A stretch of 64,000 bases of DNA. Origin: Candidatus Binatia bacterium (GTDB taxonomy: Bacteria > Desulfobacterota > Binatia > UBA12015). The stretch lies in assembly GCA_036563615.1 (NCBI GenBank), contig DATCMB010000022.1:310001-374000 (forward strand), read 5' to 3'. A program made the translations under genes and the position numbers. The notes under the pieces were generated by a model. That model was not told the origin of the DNA and did not search any database. It worked only from the letters and a program-made list of their open reading frames with translations. Positions 8,396-17,204 of this stretch are shown one piece after another. The first letter of the stretch is position 1; each line of letters starts with the position of its first letter.

Positions 8396-9880
8396 TCAGT
8401 TCGTCGGGATCGGGACGACCTCGATGTCGAGCGGGATGTCGTCCGCCGCTTCCTCGTCGGCGTCGGCGTCCGGGGTCTGCTCGGCGGCCGGTGCGCCCGG
8501 GCTCGCGCTCGCGTCGGGCGTCGGCGTGGGCTGCGCCTCGAGGAAGTCCGAGCGCTTCTTGTCGACGCGCTGGAAGACGTAGTCCTGCAGCACGTAGACC
8601 ATCGGGCTGCCCTCGACGTTCGCGTAGAGCGTCTTGCTCTCGCCCTCGCCGGCGCGCGCGACGCGGATCGTGCCGATGTCGCCGTCCGCCTTGCGCACGC
8701 GGATCGTCAGGATCGGCTGGTCGAGCCCGAACTCGGGCTTCGGGCCGTCCTCGCTCGCGATGCTCTGGCCCTTCAAGCCGCGCAGGTCGTCGACCAGACG
8801 GCTCGCGACGAACTCCTTGACCTTGGCGTCGCCGGCGTCGGCGACCGTCCACTTGTCGTCCTTCTTCTCGAGCGTGAAGCCCTCGCCGTCCTGGCGCTCG
8901 ACGGCGACCTGGGTCGCCTGGTCCTTGTCGAACTCGAGCACCGTCTTGTCGAGGAAGTCCTCGGTCGTCTTGCTGACCGTCGAGAAGACGTGCGAGCCGA
9001 CGACGTAGACGGTGTCGGCCGCGTTGCTCTGGACGAAGATCTCGCGCTTCGAGGGCTCGTCGGTGGCGCCGCCCACGAGCAGGGATTTCTTGGTCTTGTC
9101 GGGTCCGACCACGAGCTCGACCGTGACCCGCGGCGGCGTCAGGTTGTACTTGGCGTCGGGCGGCGAGCCGGCGTCGTCGACGAAGCCGGTGGCGCGCAGC
9201 GAGCGCAGCGAGGAGAGCAGGCTGCGCACCTGAGCCGCGTCCGCCTTGCGCTCGGGCTCGCCGGCGAGCATCCACTCCGCGCCCTGCTTGCGCAGCACGA
9301 TGGGCTCGGGCTCGGGGCCGGTGATCGTGATCTCCTGAACGTCGGCGTCGGCGAACTCGAGCACCGTCTTGTCGCGGACGTCGGAGACCTCCTTCTGCAT
9401 GCCGATGCGCACCGTCTCGGTGGTGAGCAGGACGGCGGGCTCGTCGTTGCGCTGCGCGTAGGCGGAGAAGCCGATCGGCGTCTTCTTGCCGAGCTCGACC
9501 TTCGCGGTCTTGCCGTCGGCGAGCGTCAGCACGACGGTGGTCTCCGGCGGATCGAGGCCGTAGAGCTTCAGATCGCTCGGATTCTCCTCGACCGTCTTCT
9601 TGACCTCACCGTCGGCCAGCGCGCGGATCAGGTTGTCGACCGTGACCGCGTCCGCGTTGGTCGAGAGCGGCGCGGTGAGCTTCCACTTGCCGTCGACCTT
9701 CTCGAGGTCGAGCGTGCCCTTGGGCGACTCGATGTGGATCTTCGTCACCGCGTTGCGGTCGACGTCGAGGAGCTTGGTCGCCTTCTCCTCGGCCTCCATC
9801 TTCGGGCGCTCGACCCAGTACACGTAGGCGCCGAGCGCGGCGACGATCAGTGCGAGGATGATCGTGTTGCGAAAGCGCAT
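8396..9880 (-). CDS. DUF4340 protein of Gld-type ABC system
   Basis: A 494-residue protein with one N-terminal membrane anchor (TIILALIVAALGAYVYWVE) and a large extracytoplasmic part of repeated DUF4340 modules. Three similar units can be read: DVDRNAVTKIHIESP...VDGKWKLTAP, then RDKTVLEFADADVQEITI...GAEWMLAGEP, then LDKTVLEFDKDQATQVAVE...DDKWTVADAG. The C-terminal ~50 residues are acidic and Ala/Pro-rich, probably disordered. ATG 9880 is preferred; TTG 9892 is also in frame. It is the last gene of a four-gene minus-strand operon with GldG-, GldF- and GldA-like genes. DUF4340 proteins commonly accompany that set, and their role is unknown. Confidence 0.85.
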   Translation of the reverse strand: MRFRNTIILALIVAALGAYVYWVERPKMEAEEKATKLLDVDRNAVTKIHIESPKGTLDLEKVDGKWKLTAPLSTNADAVTVDNLIRALADGEVKKTVEENPSDLKLYGLDPPETTVVLTLADGKTAKVELGKKTPIGFSAYAQRNDEPAVLLTTETVRIGMQKEVSDVRDKTVLEFADADVQEITITGPEPEPIVLRKQGAEWMLAGEPERKADAAQVRSLLSSLRSLRATGFVDDAGSPPDAKYNLTPPRVTVELVVGPDKTKKSLLVGGATDEPSKREIFVQSNAADTVYVVGSHVFSTVSKTTEDFLDKTVLEFDKDQATQVAVERQDGEGFTLEKKDDKWTVADAGDAKVKEFVASRLVDDLRGLKGQSIASEDGPKPEFGLDQPILTIRVRKADGDIGTIRVARAGEGESKTLYANVEGSPMVYVLQDYVFQRVDKKRSDFLEAQPTPTPDASASPGAPAAEQTPDADADEEAADDIPLDIEVVPIPTN

Positions 9881-9899
9881 GATGCCGCGCAAGCGAGGC

Positions 9900-11435
9900 T
9901 CAGAGCGTGGACCGTCTCCACCAGACCGCGAGGCCGGCGATCAGCAGCAGCTCGGGCAGGATGAGCACCGAGAGGTAGAAGATCGCGGTCGCCTGCTCCT
10001 CGCTGAACTGCACGCGCGACGCGCGGACGGTGCGCGGCCGGATCGACAGCAGCTCCTCCTGGCTCGCGAGCCAGCCGAAGGAGTTGAGGAACAGGTCGCG
10101 GTTGTAGAGCGAGTTGATGTTCTTGTTGTCGGCGAAGCCGGCCGTGCCGTAGACGACGAGGCGCGCCTCGCCTTCGCCCATGCCGAGCTGCTTCAGGTCG
10201 GCGGTGACCGCGACGCCGATCGACACGGGCCCCTTGACGTCCGCCTCCTCGAGGACGGCGATCTGCTGCTCGAAGAGCGACGTGAGGTCGGTCTCCGCCC
10301 AGCTCGAGCTGCTGGTCTTGGCGATCGACACCACCGTGAGCCCGGGCTTGGTGTCGCCCTCGCTCACGCTGCGGGTCATCGGGAAGACCGTGCGCTCCTT
10401 GAGATCCTTGGTGATCGGGTGCGCGCCGTACGAGCTGACGATCGGGTTCAGACCCAGCTGCGGACCCTGGAAGAGGCGAACCACCTGATCGACGATGACG
10501 TCGTTTCCGAGCTTGACGCCGAACTCCGCGAGCAGCGGCGCGAGCTGGTCGCCGGAGCGCGGCGGCAGCATGAAGATCGCCTTGCCGCCCTTCTTGAGGA
10601 ACTCGGAGATCGCGTCGATCTGCTGCTGCAGCAGCGGACGCTCGGGAGCGGCCAGCGCGAGGATCGTGCAGTCCTCGGGCACCTTGCCCTCCTGCACGAG
10701 CAGCAGCTTCTTGACCTCGTAGTTCTCGTTGACCAGCGCTTCGCGCGCGAACGCGAAGCCCCGCGCGCTCTGCTGGTCGTCGATGTCGGGCTCGCCCTCA
10801 CCCTCGACGAAGCAAACGGTCTGCTTGGTCTGCTTCGTCACCTTGATGAGCGCGTTGGTGATCGACTCCTCGCTCGGCTGCGAGACGGTCGTCGCCTGAT
10901 CGCCGTACGCGACGCGCACCGTGCGGTACGCGCGCACGCCGTACTTCTCGGTGAGCTCCGGCTGCTTGTCGGGATCGATCAGCGTCGTCTTCACGCGCGG
11001 CGACGCGTAGGAGAAGCTCTCGAGCAGGGCCTCGACCTCGGGATCGTGTCCGCCCTCGAGGAACGCCTGCAGCTCGACGTCCTGCTGCAGGCTGTCGAGC
11101 ACGCTCTGCGCTTGCGGCGAGAGCGTGAAGACGCCGGACTCGGTCAGGTCGTAGCGCTTGTTGTAGCGCACCCCGAGCCAGTTGACGCCGACCAGCAGCG
11201 CGATGAACAGCGCCGAGTACACCACCATGTTGGTGCCGTACTTGGTCGAGCGCGCGCTCAGCAGCTTGCCGAGGTCCTTGAAGCTGCTGAACAGGAAGAT
11301 CAGCAGCAGGACCCCGCCGAGCACGAGGTGCAGCAGCGTGTAGGCCTCGAGCCGTCCCGTGAAGAAGAACGAGACGCCTCCGAAGAAGAGGAGGATCAGG
11401 CCGACGATGCCCAGGAGCGATTGCGAACGTCGCAT
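9900..11435 (-). CDS. GldG-like ABC-associated protein
   Basis: A 511-residue membrane protein of the GldG/ABC-type uncharacterised transport family. Three hydrophobic segments lie at the N-terminus (~8-28, 35-52, 70-88), one lies at the C-terminus (AIFYLSVLILPELLLIAGLAVWW), and a large extracytoplasmic domain of the IFT52/GldG type lies between them (YDLTESGVFTLSPQAQSVL, KGGKAIFMLPPRSGDQLAPL). Partner of the adjacent ABC-2 permease and ATPase. In Bacteroidetes, GldAFG is needed for gliding; in other phyla the same set is widespread with no motility link, so gliding should not be assumed. It ends 12 bases before the neighbouring permease gene begins its downstream reading unit. Confidence 0.87.
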   Translation of the reverse strand: MRRSQSLLGIVGLILLFFGGVSFFFTGRLEAYTLLHLVLGGVLLLIFLFSSFKDLGKLLSARSTKYGTNMVVYSALFIALLVGVNWLGVRYNKRYDLTESGVFTLSPQAQSVLDSLQQDVELQAFLEGGHDPEVEALLESFSYASPRVKTTLIDPDKQPELTEKYGVRAYRTVRVAYGDQATTVSQPSEESITNALIKVTKQTKQTVCFVEGEGEPDIDDQQSARGFAFAREALVNENYEVKKLLLVQEGKVPEDCTILALAAPERPLLQQQIDAISEFLKKGGKAIFMLPPRSGDQLAPLLAEFGVKLGNDVIVDQVVRLFQGPQLGLNPIVSSYGAHPITKDLKERTVFPMTRSVSEGDTKPGLTVVSIAKTSSSSWAETDLTSLFEQQIAVLEEADVKGPVSIGVAVTADLKQLGMGEGEARLVVYGTAGFADNKNINSLYNRDLFLNSFGWLASQEELLSIRPRTVRASRVQFSEEQATAIFYLSVLILPELLLIAGLAVWWRRSTL

Positions 11436-11447
11436 GCCGGTTCCCGC

Positions 11448-12224
11448 TCAGCGCCAGCGGATGGACTCGACGGACCGCTGGGTGAGGAACATCCAGCCCA
11501 CGATCATCGTCGCGAAGTAGACCAGGGTCTTGGTGTCGATGACGCCCTTGATCATGTCCGCGAAGTGCTCGGTGACCGAGATGTAGCGCAGCACCGCGCC
11601 GAGGGTCTCGCCGGCGCTGTCGGCGGGCCACGCGATGACGAAGAGCAGGAGCAACATGACCAGCCCGGTCACCGCGGCGATGATCTGATTCTCGGTCAGC
11701 GACGACGCGAACATCCCGACGGTGACGAACGTGATCGCGAGCAGCAGCAGCCCGATGTAGCCCGACACCATGATGCCGAGCTCGGGGTTGCCGTAGACGG
11801 CGAGGATCACGCCGTAGATCGCGGTCAGCCCGACCATCACGACGATGAAGCACGCCGCGCCGAGGAACTTGCCGACGACGATCTCCCAGGTGGCGACGGG
11901 CGAGGTGAGCAGCAGCTCGTACGTTCCGGCCCGCTTCTCCTCGGCGAAGCTCCGCATGGTGATCATCGGCACGAGGATGACGAGCACCACCGAGAGGTTG
12001 TGCAGCAGCGGCGCGATCACGAACTCGTTGACGTTCAGACGCGCGATCGCTTCGGCGCCGCCCTGGAAGCTCGAGTACATCGTGACCAGGAAGTTGAAGC
12101 GCGCCAGCAGGTTGAAGAAGAACCACCCGCCGAGCAGCAGGAACCCGGTCATCACGACGTAGGCGATCGGCGAGACGAAGATCGAGCGCAGCTCTCGCCC
12201 GGCAATCGTCAAGATGTTGCGCAC
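11448..12224 (-). CDS. ABC-2 type permease, GldF-like
   Basis: A 258-residue inner-membrane permease with six predicted helices (for example AYVVMTGFLLLGGWFFFNLL, IIAAVTGLVMLLLLFVIAW and a C-terminal LVYFATMIVGWMFL). The cytoplasmic motif RSFAEEKRAGTYELLLTSPV between helices is typical of ABC-2 exporters and GldF. The start is GTG 12224, just two bases after the ATPase stop, so the two are coupled. It forms the membrane part of a transporter with the ATPase at 12227-12988. The substrate is unknown. Confidence 0.9.
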   Translation of the reverse strand: MRNILTIAGRELRSIFVSPIAYVVMTGFLLLGGWFFFNLLARFNFLVTMYSSFQGGAEAIARLNVNEFVIAPLLHNLSVVLVILVPMITMRSFAEEKRAGTYELLLTSPVATWEIVVGKFLGAACFIVVMVGLTAIYGVILAVYGNPELGIMVSGYIGLLLLAITFVTVGMFASSLTENQIIAAVTGLVMLLLLFVIAWPADSAGETLGAVLRYISVTEHFADMIKGVIDTKTLVYFATMIVGWMFLTQRSVESIRWR

Positions 12225-12226
12225 GC

Positions 12227-12988
12227 TCAGACCCTTGCTTCGGCTTCGGCCAACGCGTGCGCGGCCCGCTCCTCCGCCGCCGCGTCACCGCTGATGTGAC
12301 GCAGGAAGACCTCTTCGAGCGACGCGTCGCGCGTCAAGTTCGCGATCGTGTCCTCGCACGCGATGCGGCCGGCGTTGATGATCACGACCTTGTCGCAGAC
12401 CTGCGCGACCTCGGGGAGGATGTGCGTCGACAGGATCACCGTGCGGTTGCCCGACAGCGTCTTGATCAGGCTGCGAATCTCGATGATCTGCCGCGGGTCG
12501 AGGCCGATGGTGGGCTCGTCGAGGACGAGCACCTCCGGATCGTGGACCAGCGCCTGAGCGAGGCCAGCGCGCTGCTTGTAACCCTTCGACAGGTGCGACA
12601 GCAGACGGCCCGCCACGTCGCTGAGACCGGTGCGCTCGATCACCTCGTCGCATGCGCTGCGCACGCGCGAGCGCGGAACGCCCTTCAGCTTGGCGACGAA
12701 CGTGAGGTACGAACGCACCGTCATGTCGGGATAGAGCGGTGGGTTCTCCGGCAGGTAGCCGATGCGGCGTCGCACCTCCGCGGATTGCGTGAAGATGTCG
12801 AAGCCTGCGATGCGCGCCGTGCCGCTCGACGGGGGCAAGTAGCCCGTGAGCATGCGCATCGTGGTGGTCTTCCCGGCGCCGTTCGGGCCCAGGAACCCGA
12901 GGACCTGACCGCGCTCCGCCGAGAACGAGATCCCCTTCACAACCTCCCGATCACCGTAGCGCTTGGCGAGCTCGTGAACTTCGATCAT
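12227..12988 (-). CDS. ABC transporter ATPase, GldA-like
   Basis: A 253-residue nucleotide-binding subunit. Walker A is GPNGAGKTT (~residues 36-44), the Q-loop region is GYLPENPPLYPDMTV, the signature is LSKGYKQR in place of LSGGQ, Walker B is VLVLDEPTIGLDP, and the switch His is in STHILPE. The C-terminal tail after ~240 is Ala/Glu-rich. It belongs to the multidrug/GldA-like ATPases that energise ABC-2 permeases. It is the first gene of the operon, and a strong promoter lies 43-71 bases upstream, which sets its level and that of the three following genes. Confidence 0.92.
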   Translation of the reverse strand: MIEVHELAKRYGDREVVKGISFSAERGQVLGFLGPNGAGKTTTMRMLTGYLPPSSGTARIAGFDIFTQSAEVRRRIGYLPENPPLYPDMTVRSYLTFVAKLKGVPRSRVRSACDEVIERTGLSDVAGRLLSHLSKGYKQRAGLAQALVHDPEVLVLDEPTIGLDPRQIIEIRSLIKTLSGNRTVILSTHILPEVAQVCDKVVIINAGRIACEDTIANLTRDASLEEVFLRHISGDAAAEERAAHALAEAEARV

Positions 12989-13030
12989 TCGCGTCTTGGA
13001 CGATCCTCGGGACGTCGGAATTCGGCGCGA

Positions 13031-13059
13031 TACCTAGTGACCATCGGAAAAGTTGTCAA
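13031..13059 (-). promoter_or_regulatory. sigma70-type promoter of the ABC operon
   Basis: On the minus strand TTGACA (13059-13054), 17-base spacer, TAGGTA (13036-13031). The predicted transcript start is near 13024, giving a leader of about 36 bases before ATG 12988. Confidence 0.7.
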
Positions 13060-13174
13060 GGTAAACGACCTTGCGTAGCGCGCGTTTTCGAGCTTCGTGC
13101 GCAGACAAGTACAGAGTCCCTTCGCGTTTCGTGCCGACGTGACATCACTCGAGGCCGTTGGTACGTCTGCTGAG

Positions 13175-15820
13175 ATGTCGTCGGGGACGACGCCAGAGCG
13201 AATCTGGCTGGTCGATGGTAGCGGGATCGTCTTTCGGGCTTTCCATGCCCTGCCGACCCTGGCGACGCGTCGTGGCCTGCCGACGGGCGCGGCCTACGGC
13301 TTCACCAGCATGCTCGCGAAGCTGCTGCGCGAAGAAAAGGCGACGCACATCGCGGTCGTGTTCGACGCGCCCGGCAAGACGTTTCGCAGCGAAGCGTACG
13401 CCGATTACAAGGCGACGCGCCCCGGAATGCCGAGCGAGCTCGCGCCGCAGATTCCCTACATTCGACGCGTCGTCGAGGCGCTCGGCATCCGCGTGATCGA
13501 AATTCCGGGCGTCGAGGCGGACGACGTCATCGGGACGCTGACCGCGCGCGCAGTCGCGCTCGGCGTCGACGTGCGCATCGTCACGAGCGACAAGGACATG
13601 ATGCAGCTCGTCGGCCCGCACGTGACGCTCGTCGACACCATGCACGATCGCACGTTCGGCGTCGAGGAGGTGCGCGCGCGCTTCGGTGTCGAGCCGTCGC
13701 AGGTCGTCGAGGTGATGGCCCTGATGGGCGACAGCATCGACAACATCCCCGGCGTCAAGGGCATCGGCGAGAAGACGGCGAGCCGTCTGATCTCGCACTA
13801 CGGCTCGATCGACGAGATGTACCGCCGCCTCGACGAGATCGAGACGCTCGGTCTGCGCGGCGCAAAGCGCGTGCGCACGATTCTCGAGGAGGGCGAGGAG
13901 TCGGCGCGCGCGAGCCGCTTCCTCGCGACGATCCGCAGCGATCTGCCGATCGAGCTCGACATCGAGTCGCTCGCGCGCGGCGAGGCCGACACCGCCGAGC
14001 TCAAGCGGCTCGCGACCGAGCTGGAGTTCACCAACCTGCTGAAGGAGTTCATCGGCGAGCCGGCTCCCGCGAAGGCCACGCGGCGCACCGAGAGCGCGCG
14101 TCCGGAGGAGGTCGAGCGCATGCTCGGGGCTCCCGGCTGCGTCGCGGTGGCGATCACGGACGTCGCCGCCGCGTCGGCGCAGGGCGAGCTGCAGCTCTCG
14201 CCGCCACGGCGTCTGGTCGCGATCGCGAGCGCCGAGGACGACCGCGTGCTGCTCGCCGAGGCGATCCCGCCGGGCGTCCGCGAGCTGCTCGCGCGCAGCC
14301 GCAGCGGCTGCACGCTGGTCGTCGACGACCTGAAGGCGCTGCTGCACCTGCTCGGTCTCGACGAGCGCATGGACGCCGCCAACCCCGAGGCCGACGTCTG
14401 CGACGTGCCGCTCGCGTCCTACGTGCTCGATCCGTCGCGACGCGCGCACTCGATCGAGGCGCTCGCCAACGATCGGCTGAACCGCACGCTGCCCAAGCCG
14501 GGCGACAGCGACGCCTCGACGCGCGCCGCGGAGCTCGCGAGCGCCATGCTCGAGCTCGGTCCGATGCTGATGGCGGAGCTCGAGGCGAGCGGTCTCGCGA
14601 AGCTCTATCGCGACCTCGAGCTGCCGCTCGCGCGCGTGCTCGCGGTGATGGAGGCGCGCGGGATCGCCGTCGATCGCGAGGCGCTCGAGCAGGCGGGGCG
14701 CGACTTCCGCGCGGCCGCAGAGGCGCTCGAGGCGGAGATCTTCGCGGCGGCGGGCGGTCCGTTCAATCTCGGCTCGCCGGCGCAGCTGCGCGAGGTCCTG
14801 TTCAACAAGCTCAACCTCCCCACCAAGGGCGTCAAGCGCGGAAAAACCGGGCTGTCGGTCGACGCCGACGTGCTGAACAAGCTCGCCGAGGTGCACCCGA
14901 TCGCCGCGAAGATCGTCGAGCACCGCGCGCTGACGAAGCTCATCTCGACGTACGTCGTCGGGCTCGGCGCGCTGATCGATCCCAAGACCGGAAGGCTTCG
15001 CACCTCGTTCAACCAGACGGTCGCCGCGACCGGCCGGCTGTCGTCGAGCGAGCCGAATCTGCAGAACATCCCGGTGCGCACCGCCGAGGGACGAAGGATC
15101 CGCGCCGCGTTCGTCGCCGCGCCCGGCATGCGGCTCCTGTCCGCCGACTACTCGCAGATCGAGCTGCGCGTGCTCGCGCACCTCACGCAGGATCCCGTGC
15201 TGCTCGATGCGTTCCGCAAGGGCGAGGACATCCACCGGCGCACGGCGGCCGAGGTGCTCGGCGTCGCGCCCGAGGACGTCACGCCCGAGATGCGCCGGCA
15301 GGCGAAGGTGATCAACTTCGGCATCATCTATGGCATGGGTCCGCAGCGACTGTCGCGCGAGCTCGGGATCCCGTTCGCCGAGGCCGAGGCGTACATCCGG
15401 CGCTACTTCGAGCGCTACGCGAGCGTGCGCGCGTTCGCCGATCGCGTGGTCGCGGACGGGCGCCGCGACGGCTACGTCTCGACGCTGATCGGCCGGCGGC
15501 GCTACCTGCCGGACCTGAACTCGCGCGAGCCGAACATTCGCCAGGCCGCAGAGCGCATGGCGTGGAACAGCCCGATCCAGGGCACCGCGGCCGACGTGAT
15601 CAAGCTCGCGATGCTGTCGGTCGAGCGCGAGATCGAGCGCACCGGCAGCGGAGCGCGCATGCTGCTGCAAGTGCACGACGAGCTTTTGTTCGAGGTGCCG
15701 GAAGGCGAGGTGGACGAGGCGGGACGTCTCGTGCGCCGCTGCATGGAATCGGTCGTCGAGCTCGCCGTGCCGCTCGTGGTCGAGCTCAAGTCCGGCCCCA
15801 ACTGGGCTGCGCTGCAATGA
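13175..15820 (+). CDS. polA: DNA polymerase I
   Basis: Replication and repair polymerase of 881 residues that removes RNA primers and fills gaps. The 5'-nuclease domain (~1-300) has LVDGSGIVFRAFHALP, VFDAPGKTFR, GVEADDVIGT and the H3TH segment GDSIDNIPGVKGIGEKTA. The polymerase domain (~520-881) has motif A SADYSQIELRVLAH, motif B RRQAKVINFGIIYGMG and motif C VHDELLFEV. The middle region (~310-480) corresponds to the 3'-5' exonuclease but lacks the DxE metal motif (AITDVAAASAQGE is what remains), so proofreading is probably absent, as in Taq polymerase. ATG 13175 is preferred because known N-termini begin at this point; an in-frame GTG exists at 13097. Confidence 0.95.
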   Translation: MSSGTTPERIWLVDGSGIVFRAFHALPTLATRRGLPTGAAYGFTSMLAKLLREEKATHIAVVFDAPGKTFRSEAYADYKATRPGMPSELAPQIPYIRRVVEALGIRVIEIPGVEADDVIGTLTARAVALGVDVRIVTSDKDMMQLVGPHVTLVDTMHDRTFGVEEVRARFGVEPSQVVEVMALMGDSIDNIPGVKGIGEKTASRLISHYGSIDEMYRRLDEIETLGLRGAKRVRTILEEGEESARASRFLATIRSDLPIELDIESLARGEADTAELKRLATELEFTNLLKEFIGEPAPAKATRRTESARPEEVERMLGAPGCVAVAITDVAAASAQGELQLSPPRRLVAIASAEDDRVLLAEAIPPGVRELLARSRSGCTLVVDDLKALLHLLGLDERMDAANPEADVCDVPLASYVLDPSRRAHSIEALANDRLNRTLPKPGDSDASTRAAELASAMLELGPMLMAELEASGLAKLYRDLELPLARVLAVMEARGIAVDREALEQAGRDFRAAAEALEAEIFAAAGGPFNLGSPAQLREVLFNKLNLPTKGVKRGKTGLSVDADVLNKLAEVHPIAAKIVEHRALTKLISTYVVGLGALIDPKTGRLRTSFNQTVAATGRLSSSEPNLQNIPVRTAEGRRIRAAFVAAPGMRLLSADYSQIELRVLAHLTQDPVLLDAFRKGEDIHRRTAAEVLGVAPEDVTPEMRRQAKVINFGIIYGMGPQRLSRELGIPFAEAEAYIRRYFERYASVRAFADRVVADGRRDGYVSTLIGRRRYLPDLNSREPNIRQAAERMAWNSPIQGTAADVIKLAMLSVEREIERTGSGARMLLQVHDELLFEVPEGEVDEAGRLVRRCMESVVELAVPLVVELKSGPNWAALQ

Positions 15821-15845
15821 ATTTCCCCGTCGGAAGGTCCGTCTA

Positions 15846-16436
15846 GTGTCGGTGGAGCGTTCGGAGTGGGACCTCGTCCGCCTAGCCGGCAGCGGCGACA
15901 AGGAAGCGTTTCGCGAGCTCGTCGAGCGCTACCAGCGCCGCGTGCTGGCGGTGGTCATGGGCATGCTCCACGACCGCGAAGCGGCGCTCGAGGTCACGCA
16001 GGAAACCTTCATCAAGGCGTTCCGCTCGATCGGCCGCTTCAAGGGCGATGCAAGCTTCTACACCTGGATCTACCGCATCGCGGTCAACCTCGCGATCGAT
16101 CATCAACGGCGCGAGTGGCGTCGTCCGCTCGCCGAGTCGACACGAAACAACAACAACAGCGAGTCGCCGCCGGAGGACATTCTGGAGCGCGTTCGCGACC
16201 AGAATCCGCGCGGTGATCCCTTCGAAGCAACCAAGGACGCAGAGCTACGCGAGCGCGTTCGCCAAGCGATCGACGAGTTGACCCCAGATCACAGAGCCGT
16301 GATATTACTGCGAGAGTTGGAAGGTTTGTCGTACGAGGAGATCAGCCGGGTGATGCAGTGCTCCAAGGGAACGGTGATGAGCCGGCTGCACTACGCCCGC
16401 AAGAAGCTGCAGGCCCGCCTCAAGGAGTTCATGTGA
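15846..16436 (+). CDS. ECF RNA polymerase sigma factor (RpoE-like)
   Basis: A 196-residue group 4 sigma factor. Region 2 (~10-95) has FRELVERYQRRVLAVVMGML, EVTQETFIKAFRSIGRFKG (the -10 recognition helix) and FYTWIYRIAVNLAID. Region 4 (~135-190) has ELTPDHRAVILLRELEGLSY followed by the helix-turn-helix QCSKGTVMSRLHYARKKL. The linker holds an Asn run (RNNNNSE). The start is GTG 15846, 25 bases after polA, with GGAAGG upstream. The stop overlaps the anti-sigma start as GTGA, so both are coupled. Homologous pairs respond to envelope or oxidative stress; the signal here is unknown. Confidence 0.95.
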   Translation: MSVERSEWDLVRLAGSGDKEAFRELVERYQRRVLAVVMGMLHDREAALEVTQETFIKAFRSIGRFKGDASFYTWIYRIAVNLAIDHQRREWRRPLAESTRNNNNSESPPEDILERVRDQNPRGDPFEATKDAELRERVRQAIDELTPDHRAVILLRELEGLSYEEISRVMQCSKGTVMSRLHYARKKLQARLKEFM

Positions 16437-17182
16437 ATTGTCGCGAGGCGGAACGGCTGATCGACACCTTCTTCGACGGCGAGCTCGACGGCCGCTCGAT
16501 GCGCGACGCGGCGCTGCACATCACGCGCTGCAAGCGCTGTGAAGCCGAGCTCAACGACCGCGAGCGACTGCAGGAGCTGCTCGCCAAGGCGATCGACGAG
16601 GAGATCGCCGACGTCGACCTGAGCCGCATCTGGGCCGCGGTCGAGCCGGCGATCGATCGCATGCCGCGCGTGCGCTGGGCGAACGGCGTGGGCTTGCGTC
16701 TCGCCGCGACGAGCGCGCGCGTGCGCGGCCTCGTGCTCGGACGGCGCGACGACGCGCGGGACTACGACGACGCGCCGGAGCTGCGCTCGCCGAGCTGGGC
16801 CGCGGACCAGGGAGGCGGTCGCGTCTGGCGCTGGTCGCTCGCCGGCGGCACCGCGCTCGCGGCGTCGGTGCTGCTCGCGCTCGCGCTGCTGCCCGGCTCG
16901 CGCGAAGGCGAGCAGGGCGCCCCGCGGCTCGCGACGGTGAACCCGCCGGCGTCCGCGGTCGCGCGCAGCTCGACGGCGCCGCAGCCGAACGCGCTCGCGA
17001 ACGACCTGCCGTTCGCGCTCGCGAGCTCCAGGGACGTGCGCGCTTCGCGCTCGTCGGGCAAGCAGGTCCAGGTCGAGTCGGTGAACTTCCCGCGCAGCTC
17101 CGTCGCGATGTGGAGCGAGCCGTCGAGCGACACGACCGTCATCTGGATCGAGGACGAGGAGCTGGCTGCCGGGGCACGATGA
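16433..17182 (+). CDS. zinc-finger anti-sigma factor, membrane-anchored
   Basis: A 249-residue anti-sigma factor. The N-terminal zinc anti-sigma domain has Cys3 and HITRCKRC (H-x3-C-x2-C), which would hold zinc and bind the upstream ECF sigma factor. Residues ~138-160 (WSLAGGTALAASVLLALALLPG) form the single membrane helix, so the ~90 residues after it would sit in the periplasm and could sense the signal. The GTG start (16433) overlaps the sigma TGA and has AAGGAG five bases upstream. Regulated release, by proteolysis or zinc loss, is inferred from the family. Confidence 0.9.
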   Translation: MNCREAERLIDTFFDGELDGRSMRDAALHITRCKRCEAELNDRERLQELLAKAIDEEIADVDLSRIWAAVEPAIDRMPRVRWANGVGLRLAATSARVRGLVLGRRDDARDYDDAPELRSPSWAADQGGGRVWRWSLAGGTALAASVLLALALLPGSREGEQGAPRLATVNPPASAVARSSTAPQPNALANDLPFALASSRDVRASRSSGKQVQVESVNFPRSSVAMWSEPSSDTTVIWIEDEELAAGAR

Positions 17183-17204
17183 GCCGGTCGTCCAGGTGCA
17201 CTCG

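Noticed and set aside
9900-12988. Gliding motility machinery
   Set aside because: Only the GldA/F/G-type ABC set and DUF4340 are present; these are common in non-gliding bacteria and no other gld or spr genes are seen.
13097-13174. Upstream GTG start for polA
   Set aside because: The extra 26 residues do not resemble polymerase N-termini; the conserved protein begins just after ATG 13175.
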